NCBI GenBank assembly: GCA_947179485.1 | Contig: OX359246.1 | Location: 25,234,001-25,298,000, forward strand | Length of the DNA stretch: 64,000 bases | Source of the DNA: Allacma fusca | Taxonomy: Eukaryota > Arthropoda > Collembola > Symphypleona > Sminthuridae | Direction of reading: 5' to 3' | In this document: piece after piece, positions 37,930-51,737 of the stretch | How positions within the stretch are numbered: position 1 is the stretch's first letter | Layout of the letters: each line of letters begins with the position of its first letter | Made by a program: the position numbers and the translations under genes | Notes under the pieces: generated by a model | What the model was told of the DNA's origin: nothing | Seen by the model: only the letters and a program-made list of their open reading frames with translations | Databases searched by the model: none

Positions 37930-39673
37930 CTTCTGAACCAACTATACACCACAGGTCTTATTTTAACTGAGCAGCTCCTCCCTACGAATCTTAAGCTAAA
38001 ATAATAATTAAAAATTGCCCTACTCACTATTTACCATTCCATTTTGCTATCCTTTGCATTCCTTCCATAATCACAAATATATATCGTCATATGTCCGCAT
38101 AACTTTCTCTGCCGAGTCAAATTAATACTACTACTGTCTATTATTAAGCTGTCATCATCATCATTTTTTAATCCAATTGCGAAAGTAACTATCACAGTTG
38201 TAATAGTCCGCTCGGGACATTCTTAACATCGGATGAGGACACTCAAATGCTTTTATTCACACTGACTTCCTCATTCCATTAAAAATGATTTTGAAATATA
38301 CATTTAGAAATATAATCATGCTATTCTCAACGAGAAATCAGGTCCTTGTTGTTGAAACAAAAATTATAAGGGATTTTGATATCAATCCGGACATGTCCAG
38401 CCTTCGAAGGCTAATCTTTAAAGAAGGCTTCAGAAGGAATGAGGAAGGTAAGCTAAATTTTTTTTTTTGAAGGGAGAGGGAAGACCTCATAAAATTTACC
38501 AAAAATGGTAAACGAATAAACAGCAGGTTGATTAAAACTACTTGGGTTTCAAAATTCATGGAAGTTTTGATACAATCATGGAGTTTTGATGAAGTTTGGA
38601 ATTTCTAAAATTTTGCAATAACTAAAGGCTCGAAATGAAAGAAGGCTATTTGTTTAAAGGAAGACTGAAGTAAAGGTTTCATTTAAAAATTGAAGGAAGG
38701 CTGAGGGAAGGGAAATAATTTTAAAGACTCCATTCATTGATACCGGAAGAAGGAAAGAATATTTTAAGAAATTGACCCTTATGGAAGGCTTGAAGGAAGG
38801 TCATTTCATTTGGACTTTAAACATAAGTATACGTTATCGTTAGAATCAGAAAGGGGCAAAGTGAGACTTTGACCTCCTCACCATTCATTAAGCTGAATTT
38901 ATTTCAGAGGAATATTTGAAACTCGAATTTTGTACCTTTACGCACAGCATCCCTCAAATTTTCTACAAAAAATTAATTTTTAAATATTCTCAAAATATAC
39001 TTACATAATTTCATTTTAAGAAACTAATTTTTAGTATGTGCACGACCCTCCGAGGGTCCACAGCATATGAACGGCCCTCCAACAGTTGTGTGAAAGTTTA
39101 GGCGGCAAATGTTCATCACATTCACGTCGTCCCGTATTTTTGTCGTCAACTCAGCCTTTTTATCTACAGGCTGATTTTGTCTCCTACTCTTCATAATTAG
39201 ATGATGTCCACTCATTGTCAGGTCAAGTGTAAGTTGTAGCAAAACGTATTGACTAGTAAATAGTTTCGCGTCTCAACGTCAGACATCCCAAATAATTTAA
39301 AGCCTCAATATGTATTTATTTAATGGCGACTAAATTAAAATCAGCCGGAACGCCAGTGGAGCTGCTATTACCTTTATATAAATAAATTTAATAAATAATA
39401 TTTTAATAAATAATATTTTAATAAATAACTCGTTAGAATTAAAAATCGTCCAGATAACGTTAACCGCGGAGATCGATAAGAGTTGAGACGCTGAGGGAAT
39501 CGTCCGCAAGGAAATTACAATTAATTAACATTAGTTCGTGGCACAAGAAGTAACGTCATTTTTTTTAAATTTGATTACATGAACACTTAAATTAATTTTT
39601 GAACGACTTGATATTAAAGATGACAGCTTGACATTTATAATTTGCTTTTAGACATTGACCGGTCAATTGGAAG
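37930..39673. other. Spacer between Kazal-like copy C and SMARCAL1
   Basis: Non-coding. It contains purine-rich stretches with repeated gaaggaagg / gaaggctt words (38400-38810) and an AT-rich direct repeat taataaataatatttt near 39388-39428. It should hold the promoters of both divergent genes. No gene is recognised. Confidence 0.55.
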
Positions 39674-42600
39674 ATGAGTTCCCTCACGGAGGAGCAACGA
39701 CGTCGGATGGAGGAGAATCGAAGGAAGGCAATTGAAAAAAGACAAGCTCTTCAGGGTCGGTCTTCGGGGACTACGATGACATCGGCAGGGCAGAATATGA
39801 CATTGTCTAGCCTTGTGCTTAATAATCATGCTTTGGGTCAACAACAACAAGGCTTGCGAAGTAATTCTACTCCGGTCCCTTCCGGTGTCGGTAGTAAGCC
39901 TGGACAGAGCCTGGGTCAACCAGGGAGGTCGAATGTCAATTCTTATCCCCAGATGAGTAATAGTGGCAGAAGTCAAACGGGTCAGGGAACTTTGGAGTCA
40001 AAGCCTGGTGGCAGTGGGAGTGTAACAAGAGTTTACACGGGGCCGATTGTGACCGGCGTTTGTCGAATGTTGACCCGGACGCGATTTGTGGTTGACATGG
40101 GCTACCATGCTCAGACCATTCAGCTCTTTAAAGGAATCCCGGGTGGGAAATATGGTGGGTATTGATTGAAATAAAATGAGGTGTGTATGTAAATATAAAT
40201 ATTTTTCTGAATTATTTGGGACATGCTGTTGAGGAAGATGATTGACAACTGTTTAGGAGGTAGTGACTATGATTGATTTGTAACTCTTCCAGATCCGAGT
40301 AGCAAGAAATGGGACTTCCCTTTGTCAGAGCATAGTAAAGTTATTGCTGGAATAGAGTCTTTGAAGCCGCAAGCCACTGTTTGTCCACTACCGTCATTTA
40401 TTTTACGAGTGGGTTTTATTTATTTATATTTGATTGTTGCTTTTTAACATTTTTGAAACTAGATATTTGAAGTACTGATGGCAAGATTGTGTTGCTTTAT
40501 TTATCTTTTTTGATATAAAGTTTTTTGGATCAGGATATTAATTTGTAAGTATTTTGCTGTTTTTCGTTTGACAGATATTTAAAAATGCTGAGTCGACCAC
40601 GCGGATTCCGGACGTGGATTTGAGCAGGATCGACCCAGTTTTGGTGGAAGCGCTGTTGCCCTTTCAAAGAGAGGGTGTTTGCTTTGGGATCAGTCGGAAT
40701 GGGCGAGTTTTGATTGCGGATGATATGGGATTGGGTAAAACTATCCAGGCTTTGGGAATCGCTCATTACTATTACTCCGACTGGCCTCTGTTGATTGTAA
40801 CTCCATCTTCAATGAGGCAAGTGTCAGGGGATGCTCACTTTATTAAATTAATGACTGATTTCTTCATTGGGAATCACTCATGTCATAGTATTCATGTTCG
40901 CTGGGGCGTAGGAATGAATTCAGTATGGTATCTTCTTAAATTGTATGTGTTCGTGTTACTCCTCGAAGATATTGGGATGAAATGTAGCCTTGTATGAGCA
41001 CAGTATTTGAGAATGTTGGTATTGATTTCCAGTCATCAGAAAATATTTTATGATTAATTCGTGATTGAGCCTTGGTTGTAGTTTTGAAGAAGTCAGGGTA
41101 CTGCTTTAGCTGCAATATTTGTAATAGGGGTAGTTTTTTATGTTTGTGTGTGTACAATGCATATGCTTTATCAGGCTACCCTCTGTAGCTGTGTATGATT
41201 GATGGTACTAATTTATCGTACTTTTCTGATGCATTTAATTACAGATACGGTTGGCGGGATAGCATTTGGCAGTGGTTGCCCTCCGTGCCCGGAGGTTCTA
41301 TTTGTGTAGTGGAGTCGAAGCAGGATTACATCATAGATGCGAAAGTGATCATACTTAGTTACGACCTTCTCCAGCGTCGAGCGGAGGAGCCGCCAATAAA
41401 ACTATGTAAAGTTGTTATTATGGTAAGATAACAATTCTTCTTCCAAGTGCTTTGCTATATATGTTCAATCTAGGTTGAACTTGATGATTTATCGATTACC
41501 TAACTTTAATTTGTTTTACTTTCCTCGTAAGTAAAGTAAGGCACCATGATAAACGCGTGTAGTACATGATAGAAAAGTAGTTTGGAATTGTTCCATTCTT
41601 CAAAACTATGCAAACTAAATGCGAATGGCGAAAGAGGGCTGAAGGCGTGAAATAATTGTGACAGGAGATGTTTTTGATTGGTGTAGCTTTTTGTTCCAAC
41701 TAAATGTGTCAATTGTCTTAGGATGAATCTCACCATTTGAAGAATTGGAAAACAGCTCGTGCCAAAGCAGCCACTCCTCTCCTACAGAATGGAAGGAGAG
41801 CAATTTTGCTAAGTGGAACACCCGCTCTGTCTCGCCCGATCGAATTGTACACTCAAATCACTGCAGTCAACCGCTCAATTTTCCCTAGGTACTTATGTGT
41901 TATGTATCTACAATATATTCTATGTGCAGTACACAGGGTCTACTCATCACCGTTCTTAATGAAAATTCTATTTTACGTACTCCACTGGTTTAATTTGACA
42001 CGCTAATTAATGAGTTCTCTGATTCACAAAGTTTTTCAATTAATCAGTGCCTGTAGGTAATATGACACTATACATACAGCTAGCCCAACTAATATCACCC
42101 ATCTACTGGAAAATCAGCATCCTGCCTTCAAAAGTTTCTGAACTTTTGCTGCGGCTGTATTCAAAGTAGTACCTGTCCTACCTACGCAGCTGTTTATGAG
42201 TTGTGCTTAATTATTTTTGAACCTACAGTTTTGTCAAACTGTTTAGCAACTAATAAAGATGACAAAAATGACAAAATAAATTTTTCCGCCAGTACATATA
42301 TATATACAGCATACACGTACCAATTATTACCATAATACAAATAGCAGTTCAGACAGTTGTTATTGTTTTTATTTTTCTTGAATTTAACAACAGTGTCAAT
42401 GACTTCGGGGTCCGTTACTGTGCAGGGAAGAAAAATGCCTGGGGCTGGGACCATTCAGGTTCCTCAAACATGGAAGAGCTTCAGATACTTCTGGAGGAAA
42501 CTATAATGATACGCCGACTCAAGTCAGAAGTTCTGAAGCAGTTGCCAAGCAAAAGAAGGTATAATTTTATTAATTACATAATGATGATAGCGTAATTTAA

Positions 42601-45600
42601 TACATAATAGACTAGACGTTCATCAATCTCTGGCGCCGGGCAGACCATTTTAATTTTTTGAATGCTTTTAATGTTCTTGTGGGATTGTGCTTTAATGATA
42701 ATGTAATCATAAGATAATGTCAGAGGTATGTGACTCCATAGTGGAAGATTCACATAATTATTTGGTACTTATCAGTGATGCAATAAAGGAGCAGTCGTAA
42801 TCTTCACGCTGCTATTAAGAGAAAATGCGAAGCATATTTCCTCGACCCGTCTCCTTTGTTCCTGGATAAATTTTCGGTATCAAAGATGACGCTGGGGTTG
42901 TAGTAGGGAAAGAACGGGTAGTTCGGTTCGTTGTGGAAGGAGTATGTTGTGTTGTGTAAAACATAAGTATCTGGAAATGTTACGTCATGGCAGAAAATGT
43001 TTTGTCTTTCATGCTAGGAAAATAACAGTCGCATGGAAGATTATATCTAAAATCGTTTCTTTTAAAACAATAGAAAAATCCTGTACTGTGTGTTATAGTT
43101 GGGTTGCGTTGTGGGAGGCTGAATTTGTCATTTATTTTGATTCTTTAAAAGATTAATTAAGGTTGAGAACATTAGCATGCCGTCAAAAAAGAAATAAATG
43201 AGCTTATTGAAATATTGTTGAACTTCGGTTTTTTTTTAAAGCCAGGTGTTCCCTTTTACTGTTTGTAACACAATGCTGGTTTTGTAGGAGTGTTTTGAGC
43301 AGTGTTTATTTGAAGGTTAATAATATATTACGCACGTTGTTTATGCTATGCAGGCAAATGATAATCCTGGATCCAAGTTTAGTTCGCATCAAGAGCAAAC
43401 ACCTGCAGTCAAAAGCCACGGCTTTCATGGCTGAGAAACAAAAGTCAGCTAAGCATGGGAAGCTGCTAGAGTATTTCAGTGAGTCGGGAAAAGCCAAGCT
43501 GGATGCTGTAACGTGAGTCAAAATCTTGTGCGGCTTAAGTATATATGTATAAATGTATAAAAGCTTACGTTGTTTGTGCCTTCATATCCTACCCTTTGCC
43601 GTCTTCGGAGTTAGCTTTTGTCTGTATATTAAATTGTGTCTATTGACGTGTATGTAGTATGTAAACTAATAAAATATTTAAATAGAGTGTAGCTCCGGAA
43701 ATTACAAATGATTCGGATGATTGTATCTCGGGACTCATCCACATATTCAAGAGGTTGAGTACACAGAGTGGAAGCAAATGTTGCAGTAATCAGCGCTCAT
43801 GAAGGAACATTCCCCCGTTTTAATCAAGCATCAGTTGTTTCCTCACGTATGTACAGTATTCTCGTAGTACTGCCGAAAGCTACGTACATTTAAATCTGCA
43901 AATAGAAACCTGGAAGTTATATTATGAGGGAATTTCAGGCTGACTTCATAATTCAAGTATTCCACGGGTTTCCCAATCCTCTTCGAATTTATTTGCATGG
44001 AGTAATTGAATTTGTATGGGTTTCTGCAAATACCGAGCTGCGTTCGTGTGCAAGTAGTACCTGGCAAGTTTCATGTAAAGTAAAAATGATATCAGTTTCC
44101 CAAATTTGTCGACTCAGAATTTTGGGGTCAGGTTGCTGAAGAAACAATTTTAGGAATAAATTCGGGTTAGCTCAAAGATGAGGCTTTTTAATGCTGAATG
44201 TTTTAGTAACCTGATTGTGAGATTGAATTAAATCCAGTTCGGATCTCAAAATGTTTCAAACTCCCCGAATATGCCTAATGCTTTCCAGAACGTATTGCCC
44301 CGGTTCTCACGGAATATGCTATTTACTTGCAACTTGAAATATTGCTTTTTTTAAATCGTGACAGTCCAAGCCCAATCCCGTACTCGATTTCCCAGGCTCA
44401 TTTATGAGACATGTATTTTTATCTTTGAACAGAGGTTGCGGTCAAGTTTGAGTATCATATTTGAGGATTTGACCTGAGCGTAGCTCTGTTAATATACAAA
44501 CATCTGGATAAATCTTCGCTAGTCATCATTCGAATCATTTGTAAATCTTGTAGTATGGTTCAGACTTTGCCAATGGCACATGCCTTACATTAGTATTTCA
44601 TAAGTAAGTCGTAGTAAGTAATTGCGCTAGGAGCACTTCTGGCGAAGAAACAATTACGAACGATTCTCTTCTTTGTTCCTTACAGTTTAATTTAATTGTG
44701 ATGCCTTTTATCCTTCTCCTATAGAAATTACGTGGTAGATTTGGTCGAGGGCGGGAAGAAGTTCCTTTGCTTTGCACACCACCGGTTTGTCCTCGATGGG
44801 ATCTGTGAAGCTCTTGAGGGTGTCAAGTGCCGGTAAGGCAAGGGGGAATGTAATGATGCGGTTATCAATCTTGTTTAATGCAAATGTTCTATATGCCTAT
44901 GTATGTTACAATACATTGCTTATTGAACGCGTACTCGGCGTATACCTATAGGGTGTCTTTTCAGTTTGTCAATTAAGTATCCTTCCGGTAACTTGGTTAC
45001 CAGGGATATACATATTATAGAGACAGTAGAGAAAGCTGACACAAGTTTATGCTTTTAGACCTCCTGTGTTGTGTACGGTTGTGTTGAAAGTTAAGGCAAT
45101 TTTTCTTGCTCAGGTACATCAGAATTGATGGGACGACGGCGTCGGAGGAACGGAAGAAACTCTGTGATATTTTCCAATTGTCTCAAGACTGTCTCGTGGC
45201 TGTACTCTCTATTACAGCTGCAAATGCCGGCATCACACTTACGGCTGCGAGCTTAGTACTCTTTGCGGAACTCTTCTGGAATCCGGGGGTACTCATCTTT
45301 GAGCCTTGCTTTATTAATTAATTAATACTATATAGTCCTTCTACGCTCTATGGATGAATTCATGAGTAATCGTTTGGAAGTGAACGATTCTATAGTTTTT
45401 TAGGTCTGGTTTCGCTCATTCGGTCATTGTATCTGCATGTAATAGATGACATCTTGTGTAGCCTGACTCTTTCCGGGTTTAAGTATTAATTCACGTAGGA
45501 ACTATCGGGTTAATAGATTGTGTAGCATTTCCTCTGCCCGGTTTGATTCTTTGACTTTGTTTGAGAAAGTCATGCCTCTAGTCTAGTACTTTATAGAATA

Positions 45601-47156
45601 CTGCAACGCACTCCTAAATTTATACTAATGGGTTTTGATGACGAGATTGAGTTAGATATGTTATTTAATTGTAATATCGCGTCAAACATGCAAATGAATG
45701 AAAACGGTGAATTCTTAAGTTAAAACGTATTGTAGGAACTTTCGTTATTTTAGTCTGCAACGTAACGTGGATTTGACCAATGGTATCAGTTGTATATAAA
45801 CCGATTAAAAATATTTCAATCCCTTGACATGATTCATTAGCTGCTCGTGTAGCTTGTACAGCCTGGAATTAGCTTGCGTTGTAGTCTAAACTTTGCATTC
45901 TTAATGCTAAGTTCCAGTAGTCTATTTCTACTTATGTAGCTACGTATTGTAATGTATGTATGTATAGATGCTCTACGATTCGATCGCTTGGAAATATTAT
46001 CACTTATATTTTGATTGCTGTCAAAGGATATGCGGTGGGCATAAATGCCTGTGAAGGACGCAAGTTGCAACTCGTTTCTCTGAATCAACATGATGCCAAC
46101 AAATCTACATATTTATTTGTAAAAGTTGCTTGGGGTTGCTAGCATATGGACATATCCGTACCCCCAAATATCATTTCAATAAACTTCAAGCGTAACATTT
46201 TCTGGTAATACCGCAACTCCGTGGTACTATGTGGCTTTTCTCAGAATTTTGTCTGTACGTAGTTTGCAGAAATATACATATTATAACTGTTATTTTATTT
46301 CAATACGTGATGAATTGTGGAGTTGAAAAGAGCGGCTAGAAAGATTTCAGAGAATAGAGAAGTTAAGGGGAAAATTCCTGATAATTATGTGCCGAATAGT
46401 AATTATAATAAATAAGTATATGTAATAATAATTGCTTATATTTGTTCAAAAATCTGGATGAATTTTAATTAAAAATTGTCTATGAATCTTTTTAAGATCC
46501 TTACTCAGGCAGAAGATCGTGTTCACAGAATTGGTCAACAGGACTGTGTCATGGTGCAGTATTTACTAGCCAAAGGAACAGCTGATGATGAGATTTGGAG
46601 GCTCGTGGCGGATAAATTGGATGTGCTCAACAAGGCGGGCTTGAGTAAAGATAATTTCCGAGAGGCAAATTCTGAAGCAGTGCTACAACAACTTCCGCCC
46701 CAGGAGCCTACTAACAGTCAGTCAAGTGGTAGTGGTAGTCAGAGGCAGAAAGCCATCAATGACTACTTCCAACCTGTTTCCAGTCAGATGAGTTCAAGTA
46801 AGGGAGCTAGCTCCGGTGGTTGGGTTGGGGAGGAAAATCCCGAGGATTTCTCTAATGAGGACTTGTCCGCCTGCTTTGCTACGGACTTTTCTCCAATGGA
46901 TGATCCTACAGATCCAACGGATGACGGTGGAAATGATGACGGATTTACCTTCCCGGATGATGAGGATTTCTCCGATGACAGTCTTATCTTCGATTCTGTG
47001 GACGCTCACGAATTCTCCACTTCTTTTTCCAGTGAGGCGGAGTGGAAAATTGAAAATCATCATAATCAACCTCCTGCTAGCTGTGCATCTGTCAGCATGG
47101 GAGCCAAGAAGGAATTACCTTCCGTGGCTTCCAAAAAACCCAAGCATGAGTTTTAA
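39674..47156 (+). CDS. SMARCAL1: SMARCAL1-type annealing helicase (SNF2 family, one HARP domain)
   Basis: Ten exons (39674-40154, 40293-40408, 40575-40816, 41245-41422, 41722-41888, 42394-42558, 43354-43512, 44725-44832, 45114-45288, 46497-47156) give 816 residues. Residues 1-26 ([20 protein letters not shown]) match the RPA-binding motif of SMARCAL1. One HARP domain covers about 125-185 ([12 protein letters not shown] ... [18 protein letters not shown]). Helicase motifs: LLPFQREG (Q), DDMGLGKT (I), DESH (II), LSGTP (III), RIDGTT, and DRVHRIGQ (VI). The enzyme rewinds RPA-coated DNA and remodels stalled forks. The intron after exon 3 has a GC donor. Exon 10 uses the acceptor at 46495-46496, which restores ILTQ before [10 protein letters not shown]. 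The C-terminus has an acidic Asp/Ser-rich tail. Confidence 0.95.
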
Positions 47157-47501
47157 AGGGTGCTCTTATTTATTTTAATGAGCCTTCTTCCCAGAAACTA
47201 TATGTAAAGAAAGATATTTTCGGGACAATTTAATCTTGTATTTCTAATTTGTCACGATGGCTATGCACCGATGAAAATTGTTCAAGTTTTAATCGTATTT
47301 CTCGAAACATCTAATACTTGGCTCATGATTTTTGCATTACGATTATCCGAATGTTTTAATCAGAGAAGATTTGCAATCATTACCACTCGCTATATAATTG
47401 TAACAATAGCTGGAAAATTTTTTCATAATCGAGTAGCCTGCCGTAGTAATGTTACCGTATTCACGAGTCGTGGAGTAGGATGTTGTATGTATTATACTGG
47501 T
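47157..47501. other. 3' flank of SMARCAL1
   Basis: Presumed 3' UTR and flank. No clear AATAAA was seen close to the stop, and no gene is recognised. Confidence 0.5.
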
Positions 47502-47956
47502 AGTTTCATCCCCTAGCCCATATAAGGGAGGATGACGCAAAATATGTGATTCCCCCATTTCCCAGATGAAAATTGTTTTCCTGATTTTTCAAAATTTGGT
47601 TCATTGACCTAGGTTAGGAAATGCGGTCACAATTTTCAAAACATTGCATTTAAAATTTGAGTTTCTGCCAAATTTTTTCTCAAATTTCTTTTGAAGGTCT
47701 TATGTGAAAAATTTCATTAGCTTTCAAAATTTGAGTAAATAAATTGAAATCATTTAAAACTTCCACAATTTAACTTTTTCCTAGAAACTACTGACTTTGC
47801 TCAACTTCCTTGACCACTGTATCCAGAGTTTTGAGATGGATGAAATTAATTATGAACAGTTCTGAAAACAGGTTGCTTAAGAATGTGGGAATCACGTAAT
47901 TTTTGTCATCACCCCTTATATAGGCTAGAGGGAGGGGGATATAAAGGTTATGAAAC
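47502..47956. mobile_element. Small inverted-repeat (MITE-like) element
   Basis: The left end gtttcatcccctagccc...ataagggaggatgacg and, about 450 bp away, the reverse complement of the right end (gtttcat...ccctctagcctatataaggggtgatgac) form imperfect terminal inverted repeats about 55-60 bp long, both ending near gtgattccc. The interior is AT-rich without coding potential. No clear target-site duplication is identified. Confidence 0.7.
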
Positions 47957-49837
47957 ACCGTGTGAACCATTCAGGTTAGTTTTATATACTTATTAATCAT
48001 CATACGTGATTTTGTTTTAAGTTCAACTTAATAGGAACCTGGTTTCCTCGGAAAAAGTTTTCTCTCTGATGTTAGCTTGACGATTTTAGTCAACTTTTAC
48101 AATGTGCTTAGTGTTGTTTTGTGTGCACTAGTACTTATCTTTTGTAAAGGAGTTTGCGAAAACTCGTATGCTGTCGTGCACTTATGTTGTACAGAAGTGA
48201 ATTGTGTTAGTTTTGTAAGTTTCGTACTTTTTTACGCATTATGTACAGTAGTGTAACTGAATCCCCAGTTTGTATCTTCAAATATTTTGACTTTTCAAGC
48301 CTAAGATCTATGATTGTAGGGTATTTAATGTGCCTTAATAAAAAACGTAAAGTTCATTGAAGTCAATCTTGACCTTAACATAGAAATTAATATTTGATGA
48401 AATAATTCCTTATTCTGAAATCCTGTATTCATAGAATGAAGACTGCTCTAGCAAGTAGAATCTAATAATAATTAATAATTTTATTACATGATGATAATTC
48501 CCTGCAGAAACCAGTTCTCTGAGAGTACGAAATAATGGTTTAACTTTCCTATATCTGTGCTCACGTTTCTTGGGTTCTATTATTTTAAAAAGGTAACAAT
48601 AGGTGCGCTGTTACGGAATTAAATGTCAACGATCATAATAATATCAATCATTGTATAACTTGGAACTTCCTTGTATTCTACTATTAGAAATAATTGCTAA
48701 GAAATGCAAGCTATATTAACAGGAGAAATTGATTGTCGGAAAAATCTTTGTGAAGAAAATGTGAATATGTTCAATTATTAAAGTTTTGCAGACACATTTA
48801 CTTCTTACAAGTTCTGCCTCTGCAGATTTTTACTTTTAACATCACTGGAGATACTGCTTGCCTTTCCTTTTATATATCTTGTGTATGTATTATTTGTTGG
48901 ATGCAGGTTCGAGGTGTGAGAAGTTTATAAACTTGCTTAATGCAGAGTTTGTACAGACTATCAGTTCTGAACCATCTATATGGAGTGTACTGGGAAGGAG
49001 AAAAGTTACAGCTCTGTAGTAAAGTGTAAGCTCCAACGTGATATTATGGATTCACTACTTTACTCCCTCAGCACTTGTCGCTATTGCTTGTAGGGAGAAG
49101 CAGCGGTAGGTTCGACTCTTTCTCTAGGCTATCCGGAGAGTCCCGAATTCGGACTCATAGGTTTCCGGAATTTACGTAGGCACTTGACTAGTATATCCAG
49201 AGACTGAGTTTCTCAAATATACCTCCTAGCTTTCTCCTTCCTATACTGTATTATACAAGTATTATAAATGCGCTAAGGTAACCTCCAGCCCGGTCCGATC
49301 GATGACATTCGAGTGCTAACTTCAATTTATTTCTTCAGTATTTTTTCCCTTTTGTTGTGATATTTATAGGGTCTCAGTTCCCAACAATAACAACCTTTAG
49401 TCAAGGGCATTTGCGTCAACTCAAGTAAGTTCCACATCAAGTGTTTTTTTACATAAACTTCTTTTTTCCAAATAAAATCTAACTTAATGTAAGTCACAAA
49501 AGCGTAGCCATGCCTCAGAATTGCACATTACGTTAGGCAACAGCTTTGCCTTTCCTGGTATAGTGCACTTACTGTTAGTAACAATAAGGAATGTTCTGGA
49601 CATGCTTAAATATTTTTTCCCACAAGATATGTATTTGTATGGTGGGGTAATCTATTTTGGATATGAGTGGGAGCCTGGCAAAATTTGCAGATGACATTTT
49701 GAATTTCATCTCATATTTTGTTTAAATAGAGCTTTTGTGTATTATAAAATATATTTTTTTGAGAATTCATCTGCTTAATTGTTCAATATATTAAATGTTT
49801 TGTGATGTATATATTTACCATATTTTTTCCAGTAGAC
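47957..49837. other. Spacer with promoter and 5' leader of the cytochrome b5-related gene
   Basis: No coding gene is seen. A good splice donor at 49425 (CTCAA|GTAAGT) and the acceptor at 49831-49832 (ttttttccag) just before the start codon suggest an untranslated first exon ending at 49424 and a 408-bp leader intron. Confidence 0.5.
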
Positions 49838-51737
49838 ATGGCGCCGCACAGTGTGTCCGACCCAGTCCCACAGTCTGACACAGGTCAAGTGAAGAGGAAG
49901 GAAATTTTGTACGAAGGCTACTATTATGATGTGACAGAGTGGGTGAAGCGTCATCCGGGCGGGAGGATCATAGAGTTTTATACAGAGAGCGGTGAAGATG
50001 CAACCCTAGCCGTGCAACAATTCCATCAAAGGTCAACAGGCCGGGTGATGAACATTATGAAGTCGTTAAAGCGCCGTCCTGCCACTGATCAAGAAAGTGA
50101 GTATTGAGTATTTCCACGCCAGTTGACCTTTTGTTTTGAGTTTATAAAGTATGCGTGATTAGATAAATTTGGGAAGATGCCTTGATAGTTATGAGTTGAC
50201 TTGAGGTGTTGATCCTTTGCTTTGGTTATTTAGTGGGTCTGGATGATGAAACTCTGAAAAGACACCGTGCTCTGACTGCGGACTTCACGAAACTCTACCG
50301 GGATCTAGAAGTTGAAGGCTACTTCAAGCCGTCCCCTGGTCACATTGCCTATCGAGTCGTCGAGCTTTTCTTACTCATGACTGCAGGGATCTATCTCATA
50401 CAGCAGGACTGTGGAGTATGTTGTACCCTTGGAGTGATGTCCTTCGCATTGTTCCAGGGTCGCTGTGGCTGGCTTCAACACGAGGGAGGTCATCACTCCT
50501 TGACGGGCAACTCCAAGGTGGATCGGTTCATTCAGGCTATATTCTATGGTGAGATCATATATGACTTCTAAGATTCTCTTATCTCTTCAATTTGATTTTT
50601 TTTGTGAAGAAACTAGTCACATATTTTTTGTCTTTTGAAATTTCTTGTTCAAAAATTTTGTGAATATTGCGATGGGTAATGGTCAAATCATAAAAAATAT
50701 GTGCTGTACAATAATCTTATATTTTGTAAGACATGATGGGGTATGTACAAATAATTTGTTAATTCTTAGAGGCTGTTTTAATTTTTTTAATGTCAATTGT
50801 TTCAATTTTGTGCAGGAGTTGGAGATGGAATGGCTTCATCCTGGTGGTCAAGTCAGCACAACCGTCATCATGCAATGCCACAGCGCTTGAAGCGGGATGT
50901 GGACTTGGAGACGCTGCCCCTCCTGGCTTTTAATTCCAAAGTGGTCAGGAATCCTAAACACGGGAAGAGTTTCTTCGTACAAAATCAGGTAATTTTTTGT
51001 TCTATCTGTTGGAAAAAAATATCCTCGACGTTGCAAATCTCAGTATGCATGTTGCAGGTATTCTCCCCTATGTGTTACTGTAAGAGTAGTTTCTCTATAT
51101 AAGGGGCAGAATAATATTTAGACAAAATCGAATGTTTTCAACAATATTATTTTTACTCCCTATAAATCAGTTCAAATTGGTCTACACATTATACATACAT
51201 ATATGTAATCTTTAACTCTGCTTGGATTTTCAGGCAACTCTGTTCCTAGCAATTGATACTCTGTTGGTGGCGACCATGTGGAAGCTATACCTCCATCCCA
51301 GGTATGTGATCCAGAGGAAACGATACCATGAGCTCTTCTTCATGATCCTCCACTATGCCTTCGCTTACTCTGTTGGTTTCTTCCCCTACATGACTTCCGT
51401 CTGGCTAGCCTCCATTTACATCTTCGGGAATTTTTCACTCTCCCACACTCACCTCCCTGTAACCCAAGGCCCGCTCCACTGGGTGGAGTATGCATTCCTC
51501 CACACATTGGATATAGAAACGTCCTGGTGGTGTGACTGGTGGATGGCTTACCTCAACTACCAAATCGAGCACCACTTGTTCCCTACCATGCCGCAGTTCC
51601 GTCATAGACTGATCCGAGACCGGGTCCGGGCACTCGCTGCAAAACATAACATCCCGTTCTACTGCTCTTCTTATGGGGATGCTGTTATGAAGACGTACGG
51701 GAACCTCCTTGAGGTATCCAAGGAGCTCCGACACTAG
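49838..51737 (+). CDS. Cyt-b5-r: Cytochrome b5-related, desaturase-like membrane protein
   Basis: Four coding exons (49838-50096, 50234-50548, 50816-50988, 51234-51737) give 416 residues. The N-terminal cytochrome b5 domain has the haem motif HPGG (39-42) and a second histidine at 63. The desaturase part has the three histidine boxes: QHEGGHH (168-174), QHNRHH (205-210) and QIEHH (359-363) before LFPTMP, with hydrophobic segments at about 129-160 and 283-316. This is the front-end desaturase layout, with Q in place of the third box's first H. The HEGGH and QHNRHH wording matches the insect Cyt-b5-r group, whose own reaction is not well established; desaturation at the ER membrane is inferred. 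An untranslated exon upstream is likely. A first AATAAA lies at 52058. Confidence 0.93.

Noticed and set aside
45280..46520. Apparent loss of the residues before [10 protein letters not shown] in SMARCAL1
   Set aside because: Using the acceptor at 46495-46496 instead of the one at 46508-46509 restores ILTQ and keeps the frame.
49100..49130. tRNA-like B-box word (ggttcgactc)
   Set aside because: No matching A-box or cloverleaf arms could be folded around it.
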